Shown here: positions 49,549 to 63,900 of the stretch, piece after piece
How the letters are laid out: each line of letters opens with the position of its first letter
Numbering within the stretch: position 1 is the stretch's first letter
NCBI RefSeq assembly: GCF_030272615.1
Contig: NW_026729154.1
Location: 1-64,000, forward strand
DNA: 64,000 nucleotides
From: Cryptomeria japonica
Lineage: Eukaryota; Streptophyta; Pinopsida; Cupressales; Cupressaceae
Direction of reading: 5' to 3'
Notes under the pieces: generated by a model
What the model was told of the DNA's origin: nothing
The model's database searches: none
Seen by the model: only the letters and a program-made list of their open reading frames with translations
Translations under genes and position numbers: made by a program

Positions 49549-52412
49549 AAAATGTTGATTTCACATCCATCTGATAAACCTTGAAATCCTTATAAGCTAC
49601 AAAAGCCAAAAGCATCCTAATTTCCTCCATCCGAGCAACCAGGCCATATGTCTCGTCAAAATTAATCTCTTCAATCAAAGTGTAACCTTTACAAACCAAT
49701 ATTTCTTTATTTCTCATAACATTTCCAGCTTCATTGAGCTTGTTCTAGAATACCCACTTTGTTCCAATCACATTCTTATATGTCATTTTATTAACTAGTT
49801 CCCATGTTGAATTATTCTCAATTGTGTCCAACTCTTCTATCATTACCTTCATCCAATTCTGATAATTGCAAGCTTCTTCTGTTGTTTTCAATTCAATCTC
49901 TAAAAGTTAACATAACAAAACTTGTTCTTGAGCTGCTTTGCTTCTTGTGATAATTCCTTTGTTTGTATCTCTGAAAAAACGGTCCACTAAATGATTCTTC
50001 TAAACATATCTCAATGTCTTAGATGTAGAAGTTGAAGCTTCCTAATCTTTCTTTTCTTCTTCTCCTTCTTCGATCTTCTCTCCACTTTTTCTGTCGGTCG
50101 ATTCATCAGACTCATAACCTACCAATTTGTCAGACTCTTTAGAAATGTATTCATCAACCTTCGCATTTTCACTTTCAACAATCTTGTTTAGCCTTATATT
50201 ACAACGCTGATATGCTTTCCTCTTTGTTGAATATCCTAGGAATATGCCTTCATCTTCTCTATTGTCAAATTTTCCAAGATTATCTTCATCTCTCCGGATG
50301 TAGCAGTTTCTTCCAAATACCTTAAAATATTTCACTGTCGACTTTCTACCATGTCATAGCTCATAAGATGTATTTCCATGTATTTTCTTATATAAAATTA
50401 CGTTAGGATTGTAGACTATAGTATGAAATGCTTCTCTCCAGTAGACTTCTCTGTTGATCACTATTTTGGTTGCATCTTGAATTATTTGGTTCATCCTTTC
50501 CACTACACCATTCTGTTGCAGTGTTCTAGGGGAAGATGACTATTTTCTAATACCATGTCTCTCACAAAAGTTGTTGAACTCTTCCGAATTAAATTCTCCT
50601 CCTCTATTAGACCTCAAACACTTAATTTTTCTATCAACTTCATTTTCAACTTGAGCCTTAAATATCTTGAATTTCTCTAATGCTTCTAGCTTCTCTCTCA
50701 AAAATGCAAACCATGAAATTCTAGAATAATCATCAATCAACAACATGAAATGCTTCTCACCTTGTATACTTCTTGTTTTGGTCGGACCGCATAGTTTTGT
50801 GTGCACTAAATTCAACAACCTAGTGGACAAGTGCTCTAAATTATTTTGTATTTTCCTTTCATCTACTTCAAAGTTTACATTCTCTACAAATTTTGTTGGT
50901 TTGGTCGAACTCGGTAAATCTCTCACTACACTTGATGAGCTAATCTTCACCAAGTTGTCAAAATTGATATGACATGTCCTTTGGTGCCAGAGTCAGATAT
51001 CATTGATCTAAGATAACAAACAATTGTTTGCATCTCCTTCCAAGAAATACATGTTCCACCAATCTTTTTCCCTGCTACAATAACAATTTCAGATTCTTTC
51101 TAGATCTCACAACCATCATCTTGAAAAACAATGTTGTAACCATTTTCACACATTTGTCCAACACTCAAAATATTAAGATGAAAACCATTAACATAGTAAA
51201 CATTATCAGTATTGTTCTTTCCATCAAAAGAAATAGAACCAATCCCACAATTTGTGTTGTTTGATCATCTCTGAACCTAACAAAACTACCATCGTACTTT
51301 TCAAGTTTCACAAACTTACTTTAGTCATGAGTCATATGATTTCAGCATCCACTATAAATCAATCATTCATTTCTATCTCTTCTAACATGTACAACAGTAG
51401 CAACCACCTTAGGAATATCAATCTTTGTTACATCTCTTTTTACCAAAACAAGCAATCACCATCTTCATAATTTAAATCATCATCTAAAATACCAACATCA
51501 TCTTTGACATAATAGGCTCTCTTATTAAATTTTCCTTTACCTTCTCTAGACCTTTGTCTTGAACCTTTTCCCGAACATCTAGTAGCAATGTGACCAATCT
51601 TTTCACATCTAAAGCATTTAAAAGGTAACATACCTTTGTATTTGTCGGTGTCTCTCTTCAGTTTTCTCACAAAGCTTGCTTTCGTCTCATCTAAAATTTC
51701 ATCTTCTGGATCTTCGTTAGATGCTTTGAAGGTAGACTCGATCTTAGCTTTGTGTTTTCCAAGCTTACCTCTCTCAAATCCTAATAGAGTACCATAAGGC
51801 TTCACTCTTGTAAATTTCTTCCGATCATAGGTTTCTTCATTAGTCAAGATCTTATCATTGTAGCTTTCTGGTAGGGACATTAGAATCTTCTCAATTATGT
51901 ATTCATCCAACAAGCTGACACCAAGTTCTCTGATTTCATTTACCGCACTATCAACCTTATAAAAATCGGTTGTTATATCTTCTCCTTCTTCCATTTTCAA
52001 GTTCTCATATCTGTGATTAGTTTTTATCTTCTTTGATAATTTAACTCTGTCACTTCCTTCATAGATATCTCTCAACTTTTTCCAAACCTCATGAGTAGTA
52101 TTCAATGAAATAATCATTGTCAATTCAATCTTTGATAAAGCACTAAACATAGCATACCGTGCCTTTTCATTCACTTCATAAGCTTGAACCTTATCTAGAG
52201 TACTAAGACCATTTTCCGATTGAATATACTAAGTTTCCACTGCTTTCCAAGTGTTGTATCCCAAAGAGATCAGGTAGCCTCTAATCTTTAATTTCCAAAA
52301 ACTATATTCGGATCCTTCAAAAATAGGAATAGTCAATTTATGTGCCATTGGATCAAGATCTACCTCAAGCAGATAAGCTCTTCTCCAAGTAACCAAATCT
52401 CTGATACCAATA

Positions 52413-52927
52413 GTTGAATATCCGAGCAACTGATAGGGGGAATGAATTAGATGAAAAAATTAAATCAATTTCTTCTAACCCTTTTGCATATCTATAGTGA
52501 CCAATAAAATTATTTAAGAAAAATATAGCATGAACATATAAACATACAATAGATCACACAATGAACACCAGATATAACGTGGAAAACCCAAGAAGGGAAA
52601 AACCATAGAGAATGTTAGTTCTCAATATAAAACACGGGTTAAGGTGACACGGGTTAAGGTGATTTTTACAAAGGGTGGCTCACTGCTAGGATCCTCACTA
52701 TGAGAGAGAACACTACCCAGAAAAAGGCTCACTATCGAAGAAATAAAGGAATAATTTAGAAAAGAAAGAATCCACCACTGAATCTCAATCTGCAAGACTG
52801 GACTGCTTCTGATACCTCAATACCAATGCACTCTCACCCATTTCCAACTATCAGATCTTTCCTTTTCAATCTCGCATATCTTCAATAATAATACCATATT
52901 TTTTTATATAAATTCATTCAAATCTTC

Positions 52928-52967
<40 letters not shown>

Positions 52968-53369
52968 CTCCAAGAAACATAATCTTCTTAGTTGGCCAAG
53001 AGTGAGATCTAAAATAGGTCAACGCTAAACATTCTTATGGTGGGAAGGAATGAGAATTAGATGATACCACAATGAACAATAATGATCATATCAACATGTT
53101 ACATCCATTACAAATTCCAGAACCAAATCATGGCTCATACGCTACACCAAACCTCGAATTCTGGACTTAATCTATCTCCAAAAATCATTGCCCAGTAAAA
53201 AAAAAGAATGGAATCAAGATACACATGAATACAATGAATCAACACCATATCCAATAGATAAAACTATCCAGATTGCCATCAACTCAATTAACCCATGCTA
53301 AAACACAACTTTTATAGCACCAAACGTTCCAAGAACACATCAACTGGATCACCAACACCAAGGACATCA
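52413..53369 (-). repeat. Copia LTR (5' LTR in element sense), copy 3
   Basis: 957 bp. Its (AT)n core (52931-52965) is a few bases shorter than in copy 2. Confidence 0.8.
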
Positions 53370-55575
53370 ATGACAACCATTATGTTGACTTTGAAATGAC
53401 AACCAGTGATAATCATCATCATCACATTTGCAACGAATATCAAGTTTCATATTGTCCTCAATGTTAGGGGGAAGAGGGTCAATCCCATTCCAATAAAATC
53501 CTTGTCTTTGGAATGCACCAATATTTTCAAAAGCATCCGCAAGAGAATTACCTTCCCTAAAAATATCATAAATATACAAACTATCAAAATCCTTGATAAT
53601 GTTTAACACAACCTTCACCAAATATTTAATGGAACAACTTGAAGTATGTAATAAGTTTAAACAATTAATTATGTTGAGTGAATCATCCTCAATCTAAACC
53701 TTCCAAGAACCAAGATCAAGAGCTAACTTGAAGGAATTAAAAATAGATGAGGCTTCAGCCAGGTGGTTGGACTTGATTCCCAAAGGGAGTGCCATTTGCA
53801 AAAGGAGCCTGCCATAATCATCACTCAGCACACCCCACAACTAGTTGGCCCAGGATTCCCCTTAGCTGCCCCGTCAAAATTAACCTTCACCGAATCAAAA
53901 AATGGAGTAGACCATTTAACATTAGTTCTAGAGGTTTTAACATTTCCCAAAGTTCTAGAAATATCAAAATTTGAACCCCAATTAATAGGAGACTACTGAT
54001 CTGAAGCATTAATATATATAGGAGGCAAGCCAAGATTAACATCCTTAAGTACAATCTAGAAATTATCCTTTACAACTGTACGAATCCTCTAAAACACCAC
54101 CTTAAAAGGGAGAAGTACATCCCTAAAGACACAGTTGTTTCTCTTGTTTTCAGATCTACATAGACACATGAGGCATAATCAAAGACCAAAGTAAATTCAA
54201 AGATAGATTAAGAGAAGGAGGGGACCAGTGAGACCACATCTCCCCGACAGAGGAAAGGAAGACCCAATTAAAATTCTAGGTGGCCAAGATAAGAGACCAA
54301 AATTATCTGGTAAAACAACACTCCATAAAATGATAATTGACACTCTCTATTTATGCAAATAACAAAGAAGGCATTTATTAACAGGAAAAATACCATGCTT
54401 ACAAAGGTTATCCAAAGTAAGAATCTTAGTTTGAATCAAGAACCAGAAAAAGATGTTAATCTTAAGAATCAACTTACAATTCCAGATTGAAAATCCCATA
54501 GAGAAAAGGTCAACTTAGGATGATAGGGAAGGGAAAAGGCTAAGGTGGAAAAAAAAAATCCAAAGGGTGGAGGCCCCCAAATAATATGATCTAGAAAAGA
54601 AGCCATGAAAGGAATATGCTAGAAGCTCAAAAAATTGGAGCTCACCTAGACCTCGATCAATCACTAAGGTTCCTTCGACTATCATTAGTAAAGTAATGCA
54701 CCATCTTATCACCAAATTGGGCCAAGAAAGCCTCCCTAATTGGTCTAAAGGAAGGGACCTCGAAAATAGGGGAATCTCCAATCCACCAATCATATAAAAA
54801 TTCAATGCTCCATCCATTCCCTAGAATCCATCTAATACCCTCAGAGAGAATACATATGGCCTTGATCAAATTATTCCAAAGCACCATCTTAGTAGGGTGA
54901 GAAAGAGCCTCCAAGAGTTGCCCCAAACCAGGCATGGCCTGGGCATATTTACAGCTATAATCTTACACCAATCCAAATCTCCAAAGAAAAGTCTTTGTAA
55001 TTACTTAGCTGACAAAGCAACATTGAAATCCTCAAGCTTTTTGATACTCAAACCACTAGATTTATAAGGCAAGCAAACTTGGTCCAAGAAGCCAAATGAA
55101 TACATTTACTATCTTCTGTGACAAACAAGAGAAAGCATTTCTAAATATTTTCAATTCTTTCATAAAAAATTGAGGGAGTTTTAAAAAGGTTCATAGCATA
55201 CACCAAAATATTCTAAATCAAATCCTTGATCATTTGAACTTTACTCGCTTGACTAAGATGCATAACTTTCCATCTAACAAGTTTTGAATTGAATCTATCA
55301 ATCAACCCATTCCAAAATAAATTATGAATCACATTACTATGAAGCGGGAGACCAAGATAAGTTGTAGGAAGATCCTCAATTTTACAACCCAAAATATCAA
55401 CAATTCTTCTCTGTCTAAGAATAGGAGTGTTAAATAAGAATAAAGAGCTCTTCTCAAAACTAACTTTTTGACTCGAGTTAGATTCATACCTAACAATATA
55501 GGCTTCAAAGATCTTACTTCTCTAATTCAAGAGTATCTCAAAATCAAAGTATTATCAACAAATTATTAATGTGGA
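53370..55575 (-). mobile_element. LINE (plant L1 type), 3' segment, copy 3
   Basis: RNase H-like, zf-RVT-like and reverse transcriptase C-terminal remains as in copy 2, with the same frame breaks and the same Asn in the active-site motif. Confidence 0.86.
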
Positions 55576-58390
55576 GGGCATATGAAATAAACTTTGAAAT
55601 AAGCGAAGGTGGGAGAAGTGATTGTGGGGGCGGTAGGGCATGTGTAGGGGAGGACGAGGACACTAACTCTTATGACGATGAAGGCAGCAAGGAGTGGTTG
55701 GTCGCAGGGCTTGCTATGCCAAATGGGTCGTTGTTTTGGGTGGTTCATTTTGTTTTTGGCTAGGCAGGTGTTATGATGGGCATGGACTGGTTTCTCCTTA
55801 ACATAGCGGGTCTCCGTGTTTTTTCACCTTCTTTGTGCCCTATGGCGGTAGTTGCAATTCTTTCCTATGGATCTGGAGTGGTGGTGGCCTTTGGGTGGTG
55901 TTGGGAGGATGTTGTGGGAGTTGTAGATTCTCTCATGTCTTTTTTTTTGCTCCCAGGTTTGCTACTCTATCGTGCGTGATGGTAAGTGTGGGCTTGGTCT
56001 GTGATGAACCAGGATGGGAAGTTGTTATTATTTTTTTGAACAGCGCTAGTAGTTGTTTCTATTCTCCCTCCCTGTTCTTTTTCTCCCTTTCTTTCCTTGG
56101 ATCTCATTGAGAACCCTCACCGGTAGTTGGGTGTTCGATCCAGGAAATTGCTAGAGCTTGGCTTTGTGCAGTCATTTTGGTGGGAGTTTTTTTTCTTTTG
56201 GGTGTGACCAGACCCTTGTTTATTTCCTTGTCTCATCCTGGTTGTGAGTCTCTTCTACTCTTCCCTCTTTTCTTGGTTCTCCGTTGGCTTTGGGTTGCCC
56301 TACTATTGAGGTGGAGGGGTTGCTTGTGTGTTGGGTTGTGCAAGGATTGCTTAAGCAGTGGGTCTTCTCTCCTCAGTGTCCTATTGAGGTGCCTCTTTCT
56401 CCTTTTGAGGTGGAGACAAGGTATCAGGGAGTGGTTCAGCTTCTGCGAACTGCGAATGGACTTTGTGTATGGTTGGCTTGATTTCCACTCTTGCCTATAG
56501 AGGTGGCTCTTTCTCCTATTGAGGTGGAGAGAAGGGGTGAGGGAGCTTTTTGAATCCTATTGATGCTCGTGTTGCTAGTTGTGGGTGCCTGTCAATCCTT
56601 CCATGGTGACCGTCACAGTTGGGTTTGGGTTTCCTTTATTAACCCAGCTTCATAAGTTGCTTTGTGGGTTGAGGGAGCCTATAAAAACCCTCTTGTTCTT
56701 TCCTTTAAAATGTTTAGGGTGCTTTTAAAAACCCCGTTTCCCAGATTGTTGTTTTCAGGTTGTTTTATTGTGATCTGGTTCCTGTCTGGTTGTTGGATCC
56801 GTGTAAAACCCATTTTTAAGGTTGAGGGAGCCTGGAAAAAACGTATTGTTTTTCTTTCATTCAGGGGTTGGCTGGATGCTAGTAGTACGCTATCAAGTTG
56901 TGGGATCCTCTTAAAACCCATTCTCAAGCTTGTGGGAGCTACCGATTCTCTCATGTCTATTTTTTTGCTCCAAGGTTTACTGCTCTATCGTGTGTGATGG
57001 TAAGGGTGGGCTTGGTCTGTGATGAGCCAAGATGGGAGGTTGTTATTATTGTTTTTGACAGCGCTGGTGGTTGTTTCTATTCTCCCTCCCTATTCTTTCT
57101 CTCACTTTCTTTCCTTGGATCACATTGAGAACCCTCACCCGTAGTTGGGTGTTCGATCCAAGGACTTGCGAGAGCTTGGCTTTGTGCAATCATTTTGGTG
57201 GGAGTTTTCTTTTCTTTTCGGTGTGAGTAGACCCTTGTTTATTTCCTTGTCTCATCCTTGTTGTGAGTCTCTTCTGCTCTCCCCTATTTTCCCGGTTCTC
57301 TGTTGTCTTTGGGTTGCCCTCCTACTGAGGTGGAGGGGCTTCTTGTATGTTGGGTGCTACAAGGATTGCTTAGGCAGTGGGTCTACTCTCCTCGATGTCT
57401 GATTGAGGTAGCTCTCTCTCCTTTTGAGGTGGAGACAAGGTATGAGGGAGTGCTTCAACTTCTGCGGGCTGCAAATGGACTTTGTGGATGGTTGGCTTTC
57501 TTTCCACTCTTGCCTATAGAGGTGGCTCTTTCTCCTATTGAGGTGGAGAGAAGGGGTGAGGGAGCTTTTTGAATCCTAATGATGCTCGTGTTGCTGGTTG
57601 TGGGTGTCTGCCAATCCTTCCATGGTGACCGTCATAGTTGGGTTTGGGTTTCCTTTCTTAACCCATCTTCACAAGTTGCTTTACGGGTTGAGGGAGCCTG
57701 TAAAAACCCTCTTGGTCTTTCCTTTAAAAGCTTTAGAGTGCCTTTTAAAAACCCTATTTCCCATTTTTTTTTTCTGGTTGTTTTACTATGATCTGGGTCT
57801 TGTCTGGTTGTGGGATCTGTGTAAAACCCATTTTTAAGGTTGAGGGAGCCTAGGAAAAACCTATTGTTTTTCATTCGTTCAAGGGCTGGATGGATGCTAG
57901 TAGTACCGTGTCTGGTTCTTGGAGCCTCTTAAAACCCATCCTCAAGGTTGAGGGAGCCTAGAAAAACCCTTGGTATTTTTCTTTTTTAATGGATAGGCTG
58001 GATGCTGGTAGTTTTCAATGGCCCAATTTGGCCAGTTTGTGTTTTCGATTAGGCTTAGGTTTTGCTGTTAGTGATCTGGAGACTCTGCTATAGGTTAAGG
58101 GAGCCTGGTAAAACCCAAATGTGTGGGTTGGGGTGCTAGTTAAACCCTCATTTTCGATTTCTCAGATCTATAAGGTGGTTTAGATCTGTTGATTTGGCCG
58201 GCCTTGTTTGCATTGTCGCTCTTTTGTGTTTGGCTCATGATTGTTTCATTTTGGGTGCCCTGTGTCTTGTAGCCTCTTGTGCCACAAGAGAAGTAATGTA
58301 CAAACCTTCTCAGATGTTTTTTGGCTTTTCTGTTGTTGAGCTTTGTTGTATCTGTCTACAGCATCCCTTTGTTGGTGTGAACAAACCAGA
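55575..58390 (+). mobile_element. Unclassified GT-skewed insertion inside the LINE, copy 3
   Basis: Same block, with internal duplication units near 55926-56943 and 56944-57955 (period 1018). It agrees with copy 2 at several sites where copy 1 differs (for example near 57372 and 57396). Confidence 0.6.
55926..57955. repeat. 1.02 kb direct tandem duplication within the insertion, copy 3
   Basis: GATTCTCTCATG at 55926 recurs at 56944. Halves are diverged as in the other units. Confidence 0.9.
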
Positions 58391-59839
58391 TTAGAAGAGG
58401 AGGGGGATAAACCTCTAAGCAAACCAACAACTACAACTTTAAAAATGAAACAGCTCAAGGCTTCAACCATAATAATAAAGAGAAAAGAGGAAATTAGATC
58501 CCCCTATTCGATACCCTTATAACTATTGAATAAACTAGAGGGGGAGTAATTAATCACCACCTAAAAGGTAGGAAGCGAAACAAATTGCCAAGAAATCTCC
58601 AAAAAAATATCTCTAAAACCAAAATCTTTAAGAACTTTAATAAGAAAACCCCAACTCACACGGTCATAAGCCTTCATAAGATCAAGCTTGAGGAGAATCC
58701 CTACTCTCGTTTTGCATCTCAATGAGTGACTGTTCTCGTAAAAAATTGCAATAGAATCAATAATTTTCCTCCTATGAAAAAAAAACATTTTTCTTAGGAG
58801 AAATAATCATTGAGAGGACCAGCTACAATCTTAAAGCCATAATTTTGAAAAATATTTTATAAATAGAGTTGTAGAGACTAGTCTATCTGAAAGTATCAAA
58901 ATAATTAGCCCCCATGAAACTAGGGACAAGAACAATTAAATCGGCATTGAGTTCCTTGAGAATCCTTCTACAACCAAAAAATTCCTTAGCTGGATCATAA
59001 ATATCTTTTTCCACAATCTCCCAGAAACATTGGAAGTAGAAAAAAGGAAAAGCATCTGGACCCAAGCCTTGTTATATTCAAAAGAGAACACCATATTTTT
59101 AATTTTATCATCAAAGGGGATGGAATTGAGAATTCTATTAGTATCATCTTTAATAACATTAGGTATAACATCCAAAAAAATTCTCCACATCACCACTCAG
59201 AGGCAATCCTTCCTCAAAGAGGCGATTGGAGAAAAAACTAGCAACTGCCACATTAATGTGCTTTTCCAAATCCAATAGCGCACAGTTCTCATTGGTGGAC
59301 GAGATCCAATTAGAAGCCTTATTTTTAAGAGTGGAAAGATGAAAAAATATACTATTCTTATCCTCGCATCGCAACTATAGAGATCTCTCTATATTTGTTA
59401 GCATAATTCTTCCTCCTTTGAAATGAGGTTATGGAGACAAGCCAGCAAGGAATTTTTCTAGTCTAGGATACTGCAACTTTAACCATCTTTTTTGAATGGA
59501 ATCTTACACAACCTTGAGATCCCTTTAAATGATTTTCTTCTCAGAAAAGATATGAACAAAACAAGTATCATTCAAAATAATAACCTTAGCTTTGACCAAT
59601 CTCATTTTTTTAGAAACTCAAAACATAGTCGTATTGTTAGTCCTGACATTCCATCATTTTCTAATTCTATAGAACAGGTTAGGTTGCTTGAGCCACATTT
59701 TCTCAAAGTGAAAGGAAAAAAGAATTTCCTTCCAAGACAATCAAGCAAGAGAGATGGGGAAGTGATCAAATCCAATACGAAAGATCAACTAAAGGGACCA
59801 CGAGTACAAAACAAAACAGTAATGGGTAATTAGGGCTCT
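58390..59839 (-). mobile_element. LINE (plant L1 type), upstream segment, copy 3
   Basis: Endonuclease end, linker, reverse transcriptase start and palm motif A, matching copies 1 and 2. Confidence 0.86.
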
Positions 59840-62689
59840 ATCCAATATCACTATAGTGTCAAAAAAAAAAATTAATTAATAATCAACACAAAATTTTAAA
59901 TGAAAATTACAAACATTATTGACTAGGAGAAAAATAGTTACAGATGTAGAAATGAATCTCTATTTTTTTCCTTTTTTCACTTTGTCTTTGTTAACAAGTC
60001 GTGTCTCTTACATGCTTTGTTCTAAATCACTACTGCATCTATCTTCTCAATCCATTTACCACACAACCCTAGCAGGCTCATCTATTTCTGGTTTTCCTTG
60101 TCCATGCTTCATATCCTTTTCCATGATCTCTACCCTGTCTGTATTCATGCACTGGGCATCAATTTCTTATCATCTGTTCTTTATTTCCTCCACACGCTTT
60201 TCTGGCTATCCCTTTGTTTTTGAATCTCATAGGTTTGATGTCTTCTACTCTACACACTCTCCTTCCCTTTGTAATTAAAAATATGTTGATCTTCCCACAC
60301 AATGTTATTATTTTTCCTTACTCATAAATCCCTTTTCACCTTTCAGTTTTTCTCAATCATTTTGGCGCACCCTCTCTTCTTTTTCGGATTTCTATTTTGT
60401 TTTATTTTACATAATAATTATTTCCCATCTTTTCAAATCCACATGTGGCCCCACGCCTTCATTCTTATTCTAGTTTTTTTTTGTTTAACATCCAAACTCT
60501 TCATTTACCCCAGACACCTCTTCGCCACGCCTCCATCCCACACTGATTGATATGCCTGCAATATGTTTCAATTATTTTATTTAAACTACCTATCACTTTA
60601 AACTTACTTGGACAATATTTCTTATTGTTTGTTCATTTCACCTCATATTTGACTCTCCTTAGCTTTGTTAGTGTTGTTAATTTTCTTCAAAGAATTTAAT
60701 TACTCAAATAAAACACTTACAAACTTATAAGCTAAAATTTATCAAAATAAAGATAAGAAATGAAAATCCTCATTTTAATATTTCAAAATTGAGGTTTGGT
60801 GCAAGCTATTTGTGCCCCCTCCCAGATGCCCCTGCATCAATTTGTGTTTGATATAATTGTTAAAACATTTATATGTAACATATGCTTTATTTATTATGTA
60901 GTGAAAGCATATTTCAATTTCAATGGTCCTTGGATTATAATTCATATTATGTATGAATTGATTTAAATTATATGTATGTAGAATTTCAATACAAGCAAGT
61001 AGTTATTTGTGTGTGTGTGTGCATTTATTCCAATAATATGTTTTCTTAACTAGAAGAGATTCTATAGAGCCAAACCCCATCTCAAAACTCCACACCACAA
61101 AGCCCGAAACCCCCTCCACTTTATGAAGCTTTAATTAAGAGAAACAAAATATGAAAACATAGCCACATTATTGGTAGTATAGATTATTTCGCAATGAACT
61201 GAATAATTCCCATACATTAAATATTCAATACTGAAGATGTAAGTCATCATCGATTCCATGAAATAAGTCAATATCAATTGACGCGGCTGTAATAGTGGTA
61301 TGTGCACTGACAATAAAAATGTCTATAAAGTTTTATGTGATAAATGAAAACCATATGAATATCAATTGATATCAATAGGTATACACCTTAACAATGATAT
61401 ACATCAATTATATGTTGTAGCTAGCTATATTTGTGTTATATTGTTGTTAAATCATTTATATGTCACACGTGCATTATGTATCATATACTGAAAACATATT
61501 AAAGTTTCAATGGTACTTATAAGATTACAATTCAAATTATATAGGAATTGAGTTAAATTATAAAAACAAATTAAATCATATGCATGTAGCATATCAATAC
61601 AAGCAAGTGCAATTATGTGCATGTGTGGGGGGGAGAAACTAAATTCCAAGAATGTAGTTTTTATCTAGAAGAGATTCGACATAATGAATGCCCATCTCGG
61701 AGCTCTACACCACAAAGCCCCCACCCCCTCCGTTTGATAGAAGCTCTAATTAAGGGAATGAATAAATGTTCAAATATAGAGAGATTATTGAGAAAATATA
61801 TTTTTTCACAATGAATTGAATAATTTCCATATATTTCATATTTAGTATTGAAGATATGAGTCATCATTAATCACATCAAATATGTTGATGCAAATCTAGA
61901 TAGATTCTATGCATAGAAGGAGGAGAAGTGGTATTATAATTGAGATTAAATAAAACAAAGACAGATCTTTCATTTACATATCTATAAGTATGCCTTAATC
62001 CAATTATTTAATTAAATTTAACTTTTTATAATGCACTTAAAAACTAATTCAGAAAAGTGCTAGTCCTAGTACAAAATGAGGTAGTATCAGATAACAATCT
62101 GACAGAAATCATGAGAAAAAGGTTACAAACGATAGATATCAATGTGTTTTTAAAAGTTTCTTATAAATCTTACTATATTTCAAAATAGACTAAATTGTCA
62201 ATAACAAAATTGTAATTTTTCTAATGATTCATTATACATTTTTTCTTATTTATTAATTGACTATTTAGATGTTGAAAAATGAAGATAATATTTAAGATTA
62301 AATTATCTGTCACAGAACAACATTATTTTCAATTAAGTATTCGAATGAAGAAATATACTGCTGAAAATCTCAACCATATAAAACAACAATAAATAAGTAT
62401 ATTATAAGGAAATGTGAATCTTACTGTTAGAAATTCTCTGCAAAACTTGTAATTTTAATTCTACCTTCGCACTTTCACTTTTGAAAGGTCCATGTGGAGA
62501 TGTCTCTGTCATAGTAATTCAACCAAGGTCTCATCACTGATATATTCCAAAGCATACTTATTGATACACAAATATACTGATATGTTTCTCTTTATCGATC
62601 GTTTGCAAACTACTTTGGACCAGCACACGATTGGATGCAGTCAGATTTTAGGAAGCACAAATTGAATAGTCTAATTGAAGGATGAATGA
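59840..62689. other. AT-rich intergenic, downstream of laccase, copy 3
   Basis: As in units 1 and 2. No gene seen. It includes the 0.6 kb duplication. Confidence 0.6.
60842..61882. repeat. Degenerate direct duplication, about 0.6 kb period, copy 3
   Basis: Units at about 60842-61270 and 61431-61882. Confidence 0.75.
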
Positions 62690-63900
62690 TCAACAGGGGG
62701 GAAGATCTTTGGGAGGAGGAAGAAGAGATTGAGATCTGCCACCATTTCCATTTAAAACAACCCACGCCATCTTCAATCCCCAGCTGGTATGCAGCTCGAG
62801 ATGACAATGCATGAACCACACTCCTGCAAAAAACATACATACAATCGGATATATGTTTATACGAAAGAAGCACAAATCTTTGAACCAGATGAGCGATTGA
62901 AGCTAACATTACGTAATGATATTAATACCTGGATTATCAGCTAGGAATCTGAGAGCCACCCAACCTCCACTGGGAACTCCAACTGTGTTTCTCTCCGGAG
63001 GATCCACCAGATTAAAGTTAGATGGGTCAGTGCTTGCATTGTAGTTTCCCATACCCTGACCCACTATGAAGAAGTTGAAGCCGTGCAGATGCAGAGGATG
63101 GCTCTCGAAGGTCGCAATGCTGGTGTCCTGCAGAACTAGCTGTACGCTAGTGTTAAAGGGAAGCACTTCGACTCTGGTGTCGTTGAGGGTCTGTGTGTTG
63201 TTAGGCGGCGTGCCGGTGTAGTTGAAAGGAAATGGCGGATTGTCAGGGAAAGTGGTATTGTAAACTCCATTGGACTGATTAAAGTAGTATGCTTGAAGAA
63301 GAGCGGTGGTGGGAAGAATGAAGGATATGTTGTTAATGGAGGCTGCAAATTTGGTACCGTTGGGGCCTTGACATGTCTGTCCTTGGGGACACGGATTTAG
63401 CCCCAACCCGACTGTGAATAGGAACTGTTTATCCATCTTCTGAGGGACAGCTGCTGCAGGAAATTTCGGATTGCCCAAGCTTCTCATCTTTTGGCTAAAA
63501 TTGGCGGCAAAGGAGGTATCGTTGGGGGCTGGAAGCGTCGGTTTCATCATAGGAAGAGAGGATGAGGATGAATTAACTGCTGTCGCATTGGAAGTTACAT
63601 ACTCTAAAATTCCAGCACTGGTTGAGTTATCAAAAGCTGCTGTTCCCGTAGCGAATGGGCCTGCTAACATGAGGAATGTGGCATTGGGTGGCTGAGACAT
63701 AGCTGTCAAGAGGACGTTGGTAGTCTGACCGGGAGTGATGAGAATAACATTGGTTTGAAAAGGCTTGACATACACAGCATCCGCTTCTACCACAGTCAAT
63801 GTGTGGTTGGCTATTGCGAAAAACAGGTCACTATTGAGTGCAGCATTAACTATACGCAGTAGGTAAGTTTTCCCAGGGTTCACTTTGAGCCTGAATGTAT
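62690..63900 (-). CDS. LAC: Laccase (plant multicopper oxidase), copy 3, 5' part beyond the window
   Basis: Exon 6 (62823-62690) and exon 5 (63900-62929) are complete and translate the same as in copies 1 and 2, covering residues 212-579 with HPLHLHG and HCHLELH. Intron 4 fills 63901-64000, and exon 4 should begin a few bases past the window end. Whether exons 1-4 and the promoter are present cannot be seen. Confidence 0.93.
63831..63851 (-). promoter_or_regulatory. miR397 target site in laccase mRNA, copy 3
   Basis: Unchanged from copies 1 and 2, in exon 5. Confidence 0.8.

Larger units (their letters stand above)
48161..53369 (-). mobile_element. Ty1/copia LTR retrotransposon, broken, copy 3
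   Basis: Same element as copy 2: LTR 52413-53369, primer binding site 52399-52409, gag about 51440-52429, integrase about 50042-50953, reverse transcriptase start about 49508-49717, LTR 48161-49548. Broken in the same way as copy 2, which shows the damage came before the amplification of the 24 kb unit. Confidence 0.88.
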
